Assembly: GCF_009697385.1 (NCBI RefSeq)
Contig: NZ_VUNL01000008.1
Coordinates: 88,405 to 152,404 of the forward strand
Length of the DNA stretch: 64,000 bases
Reading direction: 5' to 3'
Origin: Wylensekiella montiformis
GTDB lineage: Bacteria; Bacillota; Negativicutes; Selenomonadales; Selenomonadaceae
Part shown: positions 24,354-34,018 of the stretch, in pieces
How positions within the stretch are numbered: the first letter of the stretch is position 1
Layout of the letters: each line of letters starts with the position of its first letter
Notes under the pieces: generated by a model
What the model was told of the DNA's origin: nothing
Database searches by the model: none
Seen by the model: the letters and a program-made list of their open reading frames with translations, nothing else
Made by a program: the position numbers and the translations under genes

Positions 24354-24998
24354 TTAACCTTCCACGATCAGGATGCCATGTCCGGTTTCCGGCAGAGAGA
24401 CGGATTCCCTCAGCGTAGTGGTACGGATAGTCTCATCCTCATAGGTCAGGCGGGCACAGATGTGAAGCTTCGCTGTATCGGGCCAGCCCTGCTCCATCAG
24501 AATAGGCGGAATCGTCCGCGAAGTGTACTTCCCGTCAGTCAGCATGCCGATGGTGCGGCCCGGCTGATAGGTCAATTGCTCCGCTGCCGGACGGCGGCCG
24601 TGAAAGCTCACCAGCTGCGCATCATGCCAGGGAAGCGCTAAACGGGAAAACGCCATCTGCATGGCGCTGATCCCCGGAATGACCTGAATCGGCTCGTGCG
24701 GAAAATAGCGGCGCAGTGCATCGAGCAGCGAGTAATATCCGGGATCGCCGGATACCATGACGACAACGTCATGCTGTTCCAGTTCTCTGCGCACAAACTC
24801 CATGACACCGGGAATATCCCCGGCTATGACCATCGTATGCTGCCGCCCGCTTTCCGCAAACTGTGCCAAAGCACGACGTCCGCCGGCCAAAGCTTTTGCT
24901 CCCCGGATCGCGTCCCGCGCTGCCGGAATCATATAGTCCGGATTTCCCGGACCGATTCCGGCTACGATAATGCGATGCTTTATTGCGGAAGATTCCAT
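24354..24998 (-). CDS. cbiE: Cobalt-precorrin-7 C5-methyltransferase CbiE
   Basis: SAM-dependent tetrapyrrole methyltransferase (214 residues) that methylates C5 in anaerobic cobalamin synthesis. It has IIVAGIGPGNPDYM at the start, MVSGDPGYYSLLDAL near residue 80, IPGISAMQMAFSRLALPW, and SFHGRR in the middle. It overlaps the end of cbiD by 19 bases. CbiT, often fused to CbiE, is a separate gene at 17772. Confidence 0.93.
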   Translation of the reverse strand: MESSAIKHRIIVAGIGPGNPDYMIPAARDAIRGAKALAGGRRALAQFAESGRQHTMVIAGDIPGVMEFVRRELEQHDVVVMVSGDPGYYSLLDALRRYFPHEPIQVIPGISAMQMAFSRLALPWHDAQLVSFHGRRPAAEQLTYQPGRTIGMLTDGKYTSRTIPPILMEQGWPDTAKLHICARLTYEDETIRTTTLRESVSLPETGHGILIVEG

Positions 24999-26092
24999 GA
25001 AAATTCCTCCCCGATTGCCTTTGCCTTCTCATCCAATCCCAGCAGATCGCCGGTCAAAGTCACCATGACTGCACCAACGGTCATTTTCCCGAAAAGATAG
25101 CGCTCCGACCGAATACCTGCCCGTTCTGCCAGCACCCGGCAGACGGTATCGCGCAGACCAGCTGCCGTCAGCACAGACAAGGCATCTTCCGTCGTATTCG
25201 ACGACAGGACAGCCTGTACGCCCTGCTGATCCAGTCCGGCAGCGGCTGCATAAGCGGCCATGGTTTCCAGCCTTCCGTCGGCAATGCGGTTATGTGTATA
25301 AAATACGCCAGCCGCCACCTTGCTGAGCTTGCCGATATGACCAAACAGCATCACACGCCGGATATGGCGCTCCGCAGCCGCCTCCAGCATAAAGCCGATA
25401 AAATTACTGGTCTGGATAATGGCCTGCTGCGGCAGGCCCCATGACAAGGCAATGCGCTCGCCGATTTTGCCCGGCACAAAGATCAGATCCTGAAAGCCTG
25501 CTGCCCGCGCCACATCAATCTGCGGTACAAGAGAATTTCGGAATCCTTCCTCAGACATAGGCCGCAGTACGCCTGTCGTACCGATGACAGACAGACCGCC
25601 CTCTACGCCAAGGACCGGATTCAGTGTATGACGAGCCAGTTCCTTCCCAGCGGGGATCGCAATCGTAACCTCCAACGGCACCTGATCCGTGCCCAGCACA
25701 TCCGCCACAACGCGCCGGATAAGCTGCCGCGGCCCCGGATTAATGGAAGGTTCACCGACAGGAACGGAAAGGCCCGGTTTCGTCACCGTCCCAATTCCTT
25801 CACCGGCCCGGAAATGAATCTCCGGCGGCCTACAGGAAATGTGGCGTACCCTCGTAAATACCGATACACCGTCAGTAATGTCCGGGTCATCGCCTGAACA
25901 CTTCACCACTTCTGCCTGCCATCCCTCCCGGGTCTGCCGGACATCCTTTACGGGGATAGTCAGCGGCGTTCCGTCGAGCGCAATAAGTTCGACGATTTGC
26001 CAGGATTCCCCGGCTTCGCACAGCAGAGCCGCCTTGACTCCGGCCGCCGCACAGGCGCCAGTCGTATAGCCGCTTCTGAGTTTCTTTTTCAA
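24980..26092 (-). CDS. cbiD: Cobalt-precorrin-5B C1-methyltransferase CbiD
   Basis: Anaerobic corrin-ring methyltransferase of 370 residues. The N-terminal LRSGYTTGACAAAGVKAAL signature, SVPVGEPSINPGPRQLI and MLFGHIGKLSKVAAGVFYTHN are typical. The start appears to be TTG at 26092, since the signature begins three codons later and no ATG or GTG fits. With cbiE it forms a two-gene unit that also follows the membrane protein gene at 26124 closely. Confidence 0.93.
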   Translation of the reverse strand: MKKKLRSGYTTGACAAAGVKAALLCEAGESWQIVELIALDGTPLTIPVKDVRQTREGWQAEVVKCSGDDPDITDGVSVFTRVRHISCRPPEIHFRAGEGIGTVTKPGLSVPVGEPSINPGPRQLIRRVVADVLGTDQVPLEVTIAIPAGKELARHTLNPVLGVEGGLSVIGTTGVLRPMSEEGFRNSLVPQIDVARAAGFQDLIFVPGKIGERIALSWGLPQQAIIQTSNFIGFMLEAAAERHIRRVMLFGHIGKLSKVAAGVFYTHNRIADGRLETMAAYAAAAGLDQQGVQAVLSSNTTEDALSVLTAAGLRDTVCRVLAERAGIRSERYLFGKMTVGAVMVTLTGDLLGLDEKAKAIGEEFSWNLPQ

Positions 26093-26123
26093 ACGTCCCG
26101 CCCCCTGCCTGTATGGACAGATT

Positions 26124-27113
26124 CTATTTATTGAGCTGCCGATTCAGGAAATCACGTCCGAATACGGTCAGTGTATAATAAAGCCCCACCAAAAAGGGAA
26201 TGTATTCGGCAATAAGGCGCCAGCACACTGCTACAATACCGACCGTTCCGGCGGGAACCGTATCGCTGAACAGCAGCACAAAACCGCCTTCAGCCACGCC
26301 GGAACCGCCCGGAGTCGGCGTGAAATACAGCAGCATATTCAAAAATATCATGCGTCCCATGACCGTATACCAATCCGCATCCGTCACACCCAGCCCCAGC
26401 AGCAGACATGGCACAATCGCATAAATGCAAAGAAGGTTCAAACCGGATTCCAAAAACACCAGCAGCATCTGGCGCGGCGATCGTGACAGCAAATTGACGG
26501 CACTTTTCGTATCGCGAAAAAAAGCAAACGCTTTTCGGCGCCGACTGGCACACATCCGTCTGGTCAGACGTACCATGACATAGTCCAGATAGCCGCGGCG
26601 CGCTCCCACCACAATGGCCAGAATGACGGCAAAAGCGGTCAGCGTGATAACCATCAGCGTCTCATTTGACACGCCGGGCAAGATTCCCTGATCGTGCAAA
26701 AAAATCAACGGCATGCACAAAACGAGGAACAAAATCGACAACAGAGTACGCACAATGACGAGCACGGTCGCCTTGCCGGTCGGCACGCCGGCATGACGCA
26801 GAAACATAAGCTGGGCGACAGCGCCTCCCGTCGCCCCCGGCGTCAGCAGGGCAAGAAAATAATTGCCGAATATGACCTGAACCGCCTGATACAGCGTGAT
26901 CTTTTCATTTGAAATTTTTACCATGTGCATCAGTCGGCTGCCATCAAAAAACAGGCCGAGACTGACGGCCATCACAGCCAGAATGATTGACCACGGTTTA
27001 AACCGATTCAGATTCTGCAGGGTATTGATATCTACCGTTGTGTAAATGACCACACCGGAAATAATCAGCACCAACAGAATCAGGGCCAAAAACCGCTTGT
27101 AAAATTTATTCAT
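26124..27113 (-). CDS. Flippase-like/LPG-synthase transmembrane domain protein (UPF0104, YbhN-like); ends in TAG
   Basis: A 329-residue membrane protein with about eight helices, of the family that includes the MprF flippase domain and YbhN. Typical are NYFLALLTPGATGGAVAQLMFLRH near residue 85 and LYFTPTPGGSGVAEGGF near residue 265. No lysyl-transfer domain follows, so lipid modification cannot be claimed; lipid flipping is the family-level guess. The stop is TAG (26126-26124) with no backup stop close behind, in a genome that carries tRNA-Pyl. Confidence 0.85.
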   Translation of the reverse strand: MNKFYKRFLALILLVLIISGVVIYTTVDINTLQNLNRFKPWSIILAVMAVSLGLFFDGSRLMHMVKISNEKITLYQAVQVIFGNYFLALLTPGATGGAVAQLMFLRHAGVPTGKATVLVIVRTLLSILFLVLCMPLIFLHDQGILPGVSNETLMVITLTAFAVILAIVVGARRGYLDYVMVRLTRRMCASRRRKAFAFFRDTKSAVNLLSRSPRQMLLVFLESGLNLLCIYAIVPCLLLGLGVTDADWYTVMGRMIFLNMLLYFTPTPGGSGVAEGGFVLLFSDTVPAGTVGIVAVCWRLIAEYIPFLVGLYYTLTVFGRDFLNRQLNK

Positions 27114-27144
27114 GAAATCCGTCCCTCAGGATTGCTTCATTCAG

Positions 27145-27933
27145 TCAGACCAGCGACTCCTCATGTGCCGCATAGGCATTGTGATTATGTATCGACTCAT
27201 AGTTTTCGCATTCCAGTGAAAACCAGGCCAGCCCCTTGAGCTGGCGCAATTCCAGAACGATATCCCGCAGGATATCCTCCACAAACTTCGGATTTGCATA
27301 GGCCGCTTCCGTCACGAACTTTTCATCTTCTCGCTTGAGCAGCGGATAAATGGGCGCGGAGCCCTGCGCTTCCACCAACGCGGCCAGATCTTCAATATAA
27401 ATACATTCCGTCTCCGGCCGGAAACGCAGCTGGACGCGGGCAACGGAACGCTGATTATGCGCACCATACGCGGAAATTTCCTTGCTGCAAGGGCAAAGCG
27501 ATGTAAACGGAACGTCTACCCCAAGCTGGAACTGCATCGGCTGTCCCTTTTCCTTTCTGCCGGTAAAGCAGCAGTCAAGATCCAGCACAGAACGGCGCCC
27601 GCTGGCGGGGGCCTTTTTATCTACGAAATATTTAAACGACAAGCTGACTTCCGCCGAATGGGCATCAAGCCTGCACAGCGCCTCCTCCAGCATGCTTTCC
27701 ATCTCCGGCTCCGCCAAAGGCTTTTGGCTCCACGGCATGAGAATCTCCAGAAAACGGCTCATGTGGGTTCCTTTATATTTCTCCGGCAATGCGACGGTAA
27801 AGCATATACGGGCTAATACCTGCTGAAATCCGCCTTCCTTTGTCTTGATCAGAAAGGGAAGATGAGCATCCTTAATCCCGACACGCTGAATGGCAATTCC
27901 CCTGCCGTCCATCCGATTTTGTACATCCTGCAT
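27145..27933 (-). CDS. folE2: GTP cyclohydrolase IB FolE2
   Basis: Opens GTP to dihydroneopterin triphosphate for folate synthesis, using a metal centre distinct from FolE. The 262 residues carry the metal-binding Cys in SLCPCSKEISAYGAHNQR, the N-terminal DVQNRMDGRGIAIQRVG, and VEDILRDIVLEL. ATG at 27933 matches the family start; the 27-residue extension upstream overlaps the rpe end and is rejected. It shares an operon with rpe and rsgA. Confidence 0.93.
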   Translation of the reverse strand: MQDVQNRMDGRGIAIQRVGIKDAHLPFLIKTKEGGFQQVLARICFTVALPEKYKGTHMSRFLEILMPWSQKPLAEPEMESMLEEALCRLDAHSAEVSLSFKYFVDKKAPASGRRSVLDLDCCFTGRKEKGQPMQFQLGVDVPFTSLCPCSKEISAYGAHNQRSVARVQLRFRPETECIYIEDLAALVEAQGSAPIYPLLKREDEKFVTEAAYANPKFVEDILRDIVLELRQLKGLAWFSLECENYESIHNHNAYAAHEESLV

Positions 27934-27967
27934 CAATGATCTCTTCCCTTCTCCGGCGCTTCTTTCT

Positions 27968-28612
27968 TCATCCACGGATAGCCCGGATGGCCTCAGCGGC
28001 ATCCGGTGCGCCATAGACAGCAGACCCCGCTACCAAAATATTTGCTCCGGCCTGGCGTACGAGTTTGCTCGTCTCAGCATTGATTCCGCCGTCTACTTCG
28101 ATATCGCAATCAAAGTCCATATCCTGAATCGTATGATACAGCATGTGAATTTTTTCCAGCTGGGAGGAGATAAACTTCTGTCCGCCAAACCCCGGATTCA
28201 CGGTCATGATAAGCACCATATCCACATCTGCCAGCAGTTCTTCAACCATTGCCAGAGACGTCCCCGGATTCAGTGCAATGCCAGCCTTGCACCCGGACGC
28301 CTTGATCTGCTGCACAATGCGATGATGATGCTTTGCTGCCTCCGCATGAAACGTGATGATGTTCGCGCCCGCCTTGGCAAAGGATTCGATCTGCGTTTCC
28401 GGATGCTCGACCATGAGATGCACATCAAACACAGCATCAGAGACCTTGCGCAGACTCTGCACAACGGGAGAGCCCAATGTGATATTCGGCACAAAGGTCC
28501 CATCCATAACATCAATATGAACATACTCTGCTCCGGCATCGGTTACTTTACGAATCTCATCAGCCAGATGAGCAAAATCAGCCGACAGGATAGATGGAGC
28601 TATTTTTATCAT
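27968..28612 (-). CDS. rpe: Ribulose-phosphate 3-epimerase
   Basis: Interconverts ribulose 5-phosphate and xylulose 5-phosphate in the pentose phosphate pathway. The 214-residue TIM barrel shows IAPSILSADFAHL, VHIDVMDGTFVPNITLG, VHLMVEHPE, LIMTVNPGFGGQKFI and IEVDGGINAETSKLV, containing the metal ligands and catalytic Asp residues. The ATG at 28612 overlaps the rsgA stop codon as ATGA and has AAGGA six bases upstream; another ATG six bases earlier is too close to that site. Confidence 0.95.
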   Translation of the reverse strand: MIKIAPSILSADFAHLADEIRKVTDAGAEYVHIDVMDGTFVPNITLGSPVVQSLRKVSDAVFDVHLMVEHPETQIESFAKAGANIITFHAEAAKHHHRIVQQIKASGCKAGIALNPGTSLAMVEELLADVDMVLIMTVNPGFGGQKFISSQLEKIHMLYHTIQDMDFDCDIEVDGGINAETSKLVRQAGANILVAGSAVYGAPDAAEAIRAIRG

Positions 28613-29511
28613 TTCCATTCCTTCTTTCGTTCCACTTTCCGCTGTTCCCGTATCTCTTCAAAAAAGCGGAGATACGCCTCATAACGTTCCTCTAAAATCT
28701 TCCCCTCCTGAACGGCCGCTTTGACCGCGCAGTCCGGCTCATGGGTGTGACTGCATGGGGAAAAGCGGCAGCATCCGAGATATGGACGGAAATCCGGGAA
28801 AAACAGCGGCAGGCGTTCCAGTCCGATCTCTGTAAACTCCACAGCGCTGAATCCCGGCGTATCCACAATGAAGCCCCCGTCATACGGAAGGAGTTCAGCC
28901 ACACGGGTTGTATGGCGTCCCCGCTTAATCTTTTCGCTGACGCATCCGGTTTGGAGCGATAAACCGTCATCGATACGGTTCAGCAGCGAAGACTTTCCCA
29001 CGCCGGACGGGCCGGCGAAAACCGTAATCTCACCGCGGAGCCGGCCGCACACCGCCTCGATTCCCGTTCCTTCTCTGGCCGAGACGCGAAGCACCGGATA
29101 GCCGATCGCTTCATATTCCGACAGAAACATACGAATCTCACCATCATACAGATCCTTTTTATTGACGCAGATCACAATTTTAGGGATCTGTGACCATTCG
29201 GCCAGAACCAGAAAGCGGTTCAACAGCAGCGGATGCAAATCCGGCTGGGCTGCCGCAACGGTAATCATAACCTGTGTAATATTGGCCACAGCCGGCCGAA
29301 TCAGCAGACTTGTGCGCGGAAGCTGCTCCTCAATGACGCCGGTACCATCCGGCAAACGGGAAATCATGACCCGGTCGCCGGGAAGGATACCATTCTCTCT
29401 GCGGGACCGCTTAAATTTCCCCCGAAGCTTGCAGGTGACCAGCTCACATGCTTCATCAATCTGCACATAGAAAAAACTGTTATAGGCCTTAATGACCCGC
29501 CCTTCTTGCAT
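28609..29511 (-). CDS. rsgA: Ribosome small-subunit GTPase RsgA
   Basis: Late 30S assembly GTPase with circularly permuted G motifs. The 300 residues have an N-terminal OB fold, NKKDL (G4) near residue 120, VFAGPSGVGKSSLLN (G1) near residue 165, RHTTRVAEL, VDTPGFSAVEF (G3), and a C-terminal zinc finger (CCRFSPCSHTHEPDC). ATG at 29511 is chosen over an ATG seven codons upstream because of family alignment. It follows the PASTA kinase gene as in many Bacillota. Confidence 0.95.
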   Translation of the reverse strand: MQEGRVIKAYNSFFYVQIDEACELVTCKLRGKFKRSRRENGILPGDRVMISRLPDGTGVIEEQLPRTSLLIRPAVANITQVMITVAAAQPDLHPLLLNRFLVLAEWSQIPKIVICVNKKDLYDGEIRMFLSEYEAIGYPVLRVSAREGTGIEAVCGRLRGEITVFAGPSGVGKSSLLNRIDDGLSLQTGCVSEKIKRGRHTTRVAELLPYDGGFIVDTPGFSAVEFTEIGLERLPLFFPDFRPYLGCCRFSPCSHTHEPDCAVKAAVQEGKILEERYEAYLRFFEEIREQRKVERKKEWK

Positions 29512-29543
29512 GAACGCTCCCTTTCTCACCATTCACCGAAAGC

Positions 29544-31295
29544 TCAGCGGCTCTTGCCGGATGGAGTATTTTGCACTGGTGCCGTTCCTTCTGTCTGTTT
29601 GCCGTTCTTTTCGGATTTGTTCTCCTTGCCCTTTGACGAAGCGTCGGCCACAACCAGGCTGACAGCAGAACCGGGAGCCGCACTGCCGGACGGGCTCTGA
29701 CTGATGACCGTACCAGCTGCAGCACCGGTAACGCTGCGGCGTGAGATATTGCCGACTTGGAATCCCGCTTCCTTAATCCGCTCTTCCGCAGATTCTAAAG
29801 TCAGTCCCGTGACGTCCGGCACAGAAACCTTAGTATCCTTTTTCCCTTTGCTGATGGTAATATCCACCTTCTGCCCTTTTGTGACCTTGCTGCCAGCCTT
29901 TGGATCGGTAGCAATAACCGTACCTGCTTCCTCCTCCGAGGCTTTTTCATAAACAGAACCAACCACCAGTCCCATCTTTTTCAGTCTGGCCTCCGCATCG
30001 GCCTTAGACAGCCCCTTCAGATCCGGCATTTCCACACTTTCTCCGCCCTTGCTGACATAAATAGTCACAAGGCGCTCTTCTTTAACTCTCGCCCCGGCCT
30101 CCGGCGTCTGCGAGACAACTACACCAGCAGGAACACTGGCATCATACGTTTCCGCCACATTGACACGCAGTTTCTTATCTTCAAGGATCTGACGGGCCAG
30201 CGTCATTTGCTTCCCGGTGACATCCGGAACGACGACCTCTTCTGTACTCCAAAACTTGCCATAGCTCATAAACGCGCCGACAAAGAAACCCATAAGCAGG
30301 ACAAAAACAAGCCCGGCAATGAACTTCTTGGAACGGAACACGGAACGTTCCGTCTGCGGCTCTTCATACCCGTAATTCCGCTCATGACGCGACGGCGCGG
30401 AAGGTTCCTGTACACGGGGCAGAATCTGTGTCGCATCCGGGTCAGGCTGCGGCACACCGCCATAACCGGCGCCCGTTCCGGCTATCTGTGATGCCTGCTG
30501 CAGATCAGCGACCAGTTCGGCCGCCGTGGGGCGCATCGCCGGGTCTTTGCTCATCGCCCGGGATACAATCGCCTCAACGACAGGCGGAATGGACGGATCG
30601 ATCTGCCGCACAGGCACCGGCTCCTGCTGCAGATGCTTCATGGCAATGCTCACCGGCGTCTCTCCGGTAAACGGAAGCTGACCCGTAAGCATCTCATAAA
30701 GCACGACACCCAGTGAATACACATCCGACTTCGGCGTGATGATGGTTCCCTTTGCCTGTTCCGGCGAAAAATAATGCACCGATCCCACGACATTGCCGGA
30801 ATAAGTCATCGTGGATTCCGTAACGGCGCGGGCAATGCCAAAATCGGCAACCTTTGCGCTTCCATCGGCCATCATAAGAATATTATGCGGCTTGATGTCA
30901 CAATGAACCAGCTTATTGGCATGGGCATGCGCCAGCGCGCGGGCAATATCGCCGGCAATATGCAGCGAGTCAGAAACGCCCAGATGCCCCTCCTGACGAA
31001 TTTTATCCTTCAGCGTACTCCCCGGCACATATTCCATGACAATATAATGGGCGCTGTCCGCCACACCGACATCATAGATATTGACAATATTCGGATGAGA
31101 TAATCTGGCGGCAGCCTGTGCCTCACGATGGAATTTATCGATAAATTCCGTATCGCTCTTGAACTGGTCATGCAGGATCTTCACCGCTACGGGACGATCC
31201 AAAAGCAGATCCGTCGCCTTATAAACATCGGCCATCCCGCCTCCGCCGATCAGTTCCTGGAGCTCATAGCGCTGGTCTAAGACACGCTTTATCAT
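29544..31295 (-). CDS. prkC: Serine/threonine kinase with PASTA repeats (PrkC)
   Basis: Membrane Hanks-type kinase (583 residues) sensing peptidoglycan. The kinase domain (1-270) has LIGGGGMADVYKATD, the lysine in PVAVKIL, and DFGIAR. The catalytic loop reads HCDIKPHN, so the Arg of the usual HRD is Cys. A membrane helix near residue 335 is followed by three PASTA repeats (to about 550) and a charged tail. It is cotranscribed with its phosphatase, pbpA and ftsW. Confidence 0.95.
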   Translation of the reverse strand: MIKRVLDQRYELQELIGGGGMADVYKATDLLLDRPVAVKILHDQFKSDTEFIDKFHREAQAAARLSHPNIVNIYDVGVADSAHYIVMEYVPGSTLKDKIRQEGHLGVSDSLHIAGDIARALAHAHANKLVHCDIKPHNILMMADGSAKVADFGIARAVTESTMTYSGNVVGSVHYFSPEQAKGTIITPKSDVYSLGVVLYEMLTGQLPFTGETPVSIAMKHLQQEPVPVRQIDPSIPPVVEAIVSRAMSKDPAMRPTAAELVADLQQASQIAGTGAGYGGVPQPDPDATQILPRVQEPSAPSRHERNYGYEEPQTERSVFRSKKFIAGLVFVLLMGFFVGAFMSYGKFWSTEEVVVPDVTGKQMTLARQILEDKKLRVNVAETYDASVPAGVVVSQTPEAGARVKEERLVTIYVSKGGESVEMPDLKGLSKADAEARLKKMGLVVGSVYEKASEEEAGTVIATDPKAGSKVTKGQKVDITISKGKKDTKVSVPDVTGLTLESAEERIKEAGFQVGNISRRSVTGAAAGTVISQSPSGSAAPGSAVSLVVADASSKGKENKSEKNGKQTEGTAPVQNTPSGKSR

Positions 31296-31356
31296 TGATA
31301 TTTCCTCCTAGGTAAAGACAGTTTCTATCGATGTCCCCTGCCGGGGAATGATTCTC

Positions 31357-32754
31357 TCAATTCTGCAGGCTCAGGATCACCTTGCGCGCGATTGGCGCGG
31401 CCTGTGTACCTCCTCCGCCGCCATTTTCCACAATAACAGCAAACACGATGCGCCGGTTCCGCAGTTCAGCAGAGCCGATAAACCAGGCATGATCCTTTCC
31501 GGCTGCATTTTCTGCGGTTCCCGTCTTGCCGGTTACCCGGATGCCGCTGACCTGCGCCGCTTTTCCGGTCCCTTTCGTCACCACATCTTCCATATAGCTG
31601 TCCAGACGGGCTGCCATCTCCGGTGTTGTCGCCGTCAGCCATTTTTGCGGAACCGTCTCATGGATTACCGTCCCGCCCGGTGTGATGACCTGCTGGACGA
31701 GATAAGGCTTCATAATAACCCCGCCATTCGCATAGGCAGCGGCCAGCAGGGCCATGTGCATCGGCGTTACCAGCAGCGAACTCTGACCGATGGCCGTCTG
31801 CGCCTGATCGCCGCTTCCCAATGTACCAAACGACGGCAGATGTGACCGGGTCATGACAATGTCGCCGCCAATTTCCCGGTCAAAGCCAAATCGCTCAAAG
31901 GCCTTTTTCAGCTTTTCGTCTCCCAGACGCATACCAAGCGTGCCAAACGTCACATTGCAGGATTCGGTCAGCGCCTTGCGCAGATCGACGCGTCCATGTA
32001 CCTCTCCATGACTTTCACGGATTGTTTGTCCACCGCCGACATCCAGCGAACCGTTACAGTCAAAAATTTCCCGTTCATTTGTTGCTGCGTTGGTCAGCGC
32101 GGCATCCGCAATCATAGGCTTGATCGTCGAGCCCGGCGGATACAGTCCCTGCACCGCACGATTTAAAAGCGCACCATCTGCCTGCTTCGAGAGCAATTTC
32201 CAGTTGGACTCGATATCATTGGGATCATACGAAGGTGAACTGACCATAGCCAGTACAGCTCCTGTCGCAGCATCCAAAACCACAACAGCTCCCCTTCGAC
32301 CGTCCAGACCGTCATAAGCAGCCTGCTGCGCATCGGCTTCAATGGTCAGCTTAACATCGTTGCCCTGATCGGACTGAAACAGCTGGGATATCGGACCGAT
32401 CCGGGACAGATTCTCAGATAAGCCGAGCAGTTCGCGGTTGGCATGGCCTTCCACTCCGGCGCTTCCGATTTTTTCACCATTGTATCCCGTCACCGCGGCC
32501 ATTGCCGCCCCCATGGGATAGCTGCGGCTCCCATCCTGACGAGTCTGAGCCAGGACACGGCCCCGCGCATCCAATATCGATCCGCGGCGGATATCCGCCC
32601 GAGCCGCTGCACTACGCATATTGAGCGGATTCGCTGCCAAATCATCGGCTTCCCAGGCAGACAGGTACACAATATAGACCGTCAGAAGGCCGACCAGCAT
32701 CAGCAAAAAGGATGCAGTCCGCAGGATCTGACGTTTCATTCTCCAATCAGCCAT
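31357..32754 (-). CDS. pbpA: Penicillin-binding protein 2-like transpeptidase (PbpA)
   Basis: Peptidoglycan transpeptidase anchored by one N-terminal helix (about residues 12-32). The 465 residues show the active-site serine in PPGSTIKPM, the SCN motif in ALTESCNVTFG, and KTGTAE near the C terminus. An RRGSILDARGRVLAQT segment marks the N-terminal dimerisation region. It resembles the PbpA found beside ftsW/rodA and PASTA kinases. The start codon lies inside the end of the ftsW gene. Confidence 0.93.
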   Translation of the reverse strand: MADWRMKRQILRTASFLLMLVGLLTVYIVYLSAWEADDLAANPLNMRSAAARADIRRGSILDARGRVLAQTRQDGSRSYPMGAAMAAVTGYNGEKIGSAGVEGHANRELLGLSENLSRIGPISQLFQSDQGNDVKLTIEADAQQAAYDGLDGRRGAVVVLDAATGAVLAMVSSPSYDPNDIESNWKLLSKQADGALLNRAVQGLYPPGSTIKPMIADAALTNAATNEREIFDCNGSLDVGGGQTIRESHGEVHGRVDLRKALTESCNVTFGTLGMRLGDEKLKKAFERFGFDREIGGDIVMTRSHLPSFGTLGSGDQAQTAIGQSSLLVTPMHMALLAAAYANGGVIMKPYLVQQVITPGGTVIHETVPQKWLTATTPEMAARLDSYMEDVVTKGTGKAAQVSGIRVTGKTGTAENAAGKDHAWFIGSAELRNRRIVFAVIVENGGGGGTQAAPIARKVILSLQN

Positions 32755-34018
32755 GTTCCTGCTCCTTTGACAACGACAATAACACTCCCAGCAAAAGAAA
32801 GCCAGCTACCATCGAGCTGCCGCCATAACTGACAAACGGAAGCGTAATCCCCGTCAGCGGCAGAAATTTCGTAACGCCGGCAATGATGATAAACATCTGC
32901 AGCAGAATCAAACAGCTGCATCCGCCGGCCAGCAGCATTTCCTTCTCATTCCGAACAGCCAGTGCCACCCGGATACCGCGCCAGAACAGCATGACGTAAC
33001 AGGCGATAATCATCATCGCTCCAACCAGCCCCATCTCCTCTGCAATCGCGGCAAAGATGAAATCCGTATGGACCTCGGGGATAAATCCCGGATGTCCATA
33101 TCCAAATCCGGTTCCCCATATTCCTCCCGTGCCAAAGGCAAACATGGACTGGACGACCTGGTACGCCATGCCATTCGGATCCTGCCAGGGATTCAGCCAT
33201 ATATCGAATCGCACGCGGACATGACCGAACATCGCATAGCTGACCGCCGCCGCTGCGCCAATAAAAACCAGTGCCAGAAATACATACGACTTGCTTCCCG
33301 TAGCCATATACGTCATGAGCACAGCCATACCGAAAAACAACAGTGCAGACCCGAGATCCCGTTCCACCACGAACATCAATACAGCCATTCCCCAGATACA
33401 GATCAATGGCGCGATAAAGCGAAGCGGCGGCAGGCGCAGCAGGAGAAAGCGATGAGACGGCAGCGTCAAAACGCGGCGGTGGTCAGAAAGATAGGCCGCC
33501 AGAAAAAACACCAAAACAATTTTCCCGAGCTCTGACGGCTGGATGGAAATCGGACCGAAAACCAGCCAGTTCTTGCTGCCGCCGATCTCCGTCCCAAAGA
33601 GCAGCGGCAGTCCCAACAGCAGGACACAGCCGATGCCCAAAAGGTAGGGATAATCCAGCATGCGGCGGATATGTCCCCAAAAACGCAAAACCAGCAGCAG
33701 CACCAACATTCCGACGATGATCCACTGCAGTTGGCGGATCATCAGCTCCGGCTTCAGTCTGGCGATTTCCGCCACCCCGACGCCGGCCAGCATCAGGACG
33801 ATTGGAAACAAAACGGTATCTTCCCTGCGCCGAATGATTACCGCCTGCAGGAACAATGCCGGAAGGGCTGCTCCAGCCAGCCATAGGAAACCATTCAGCG
33901 AACCGGGTACAGCGCCGGCAGGAAGTGGCCCCCCATTCGGATTCATTTTCAGATAAAGAATGCCCATACCGCACAGTACGAACCCCAACGGCGCCAGCAT
34001 CAAACTCCAATTCTTCAT
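32747..34018 (-). CDS. FtsW/RodA/SpoVE-family peptidoglycan polymerase
   Basis: Lipid II polymerase of the SEDS family, 423 residues with ten or more membrane helices. Signature parts are GPISIQPSELGKIVLVFFLAAYL, VVERDLGSALLFFGMAVLMTYMATG (with the catalytic Asp), and PLTGITLPFVSYGGSSM. It overlaps the phosphatase gene by ATGA and the pbpA gene by 8 bases, so polymerase and transpeptidase are made together. Division or elongation role cannot be decided from sequence. Confidence 0.93.
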   Translation of the reverse strand: MKNWSLMLAPLGFVLCGMGILYLKMNPNGGPLPAGAVPGSLNGFLWLAGAALPALFLQAVIIRRREDTVLFPIVLMLAGVGVAEIARLKPELMIRQLQWIIVGMLVLLLVLRFWGHIRRMLDYPYLLGIGCVLLLGLPLLFGTEIGGSKNWLVFGPISIQPSELGKIVLVFFLAAYLSDHRRVLTLPSHRFLLLRLPPLRFIAPLICIWGMAVLMFVVERDLGSALLFFGMAVLMTYMATGSKSYVFLALVFIGAAAAVSYAMFGHVRVRFDIWLNPWQDPNGMAYQVVQSMFAFGTGGIWGTGFGYGHPGFIPEVHTDFIFAAIAEEMGLVGAMMIIACYVMLFWRGIRVALAVRNEKEMLLAGGCSCLILLQMFIIIAGVTKFLPLTGITLPFVSYGGSSMVAGFLLLGVLLSLSKEQEHG

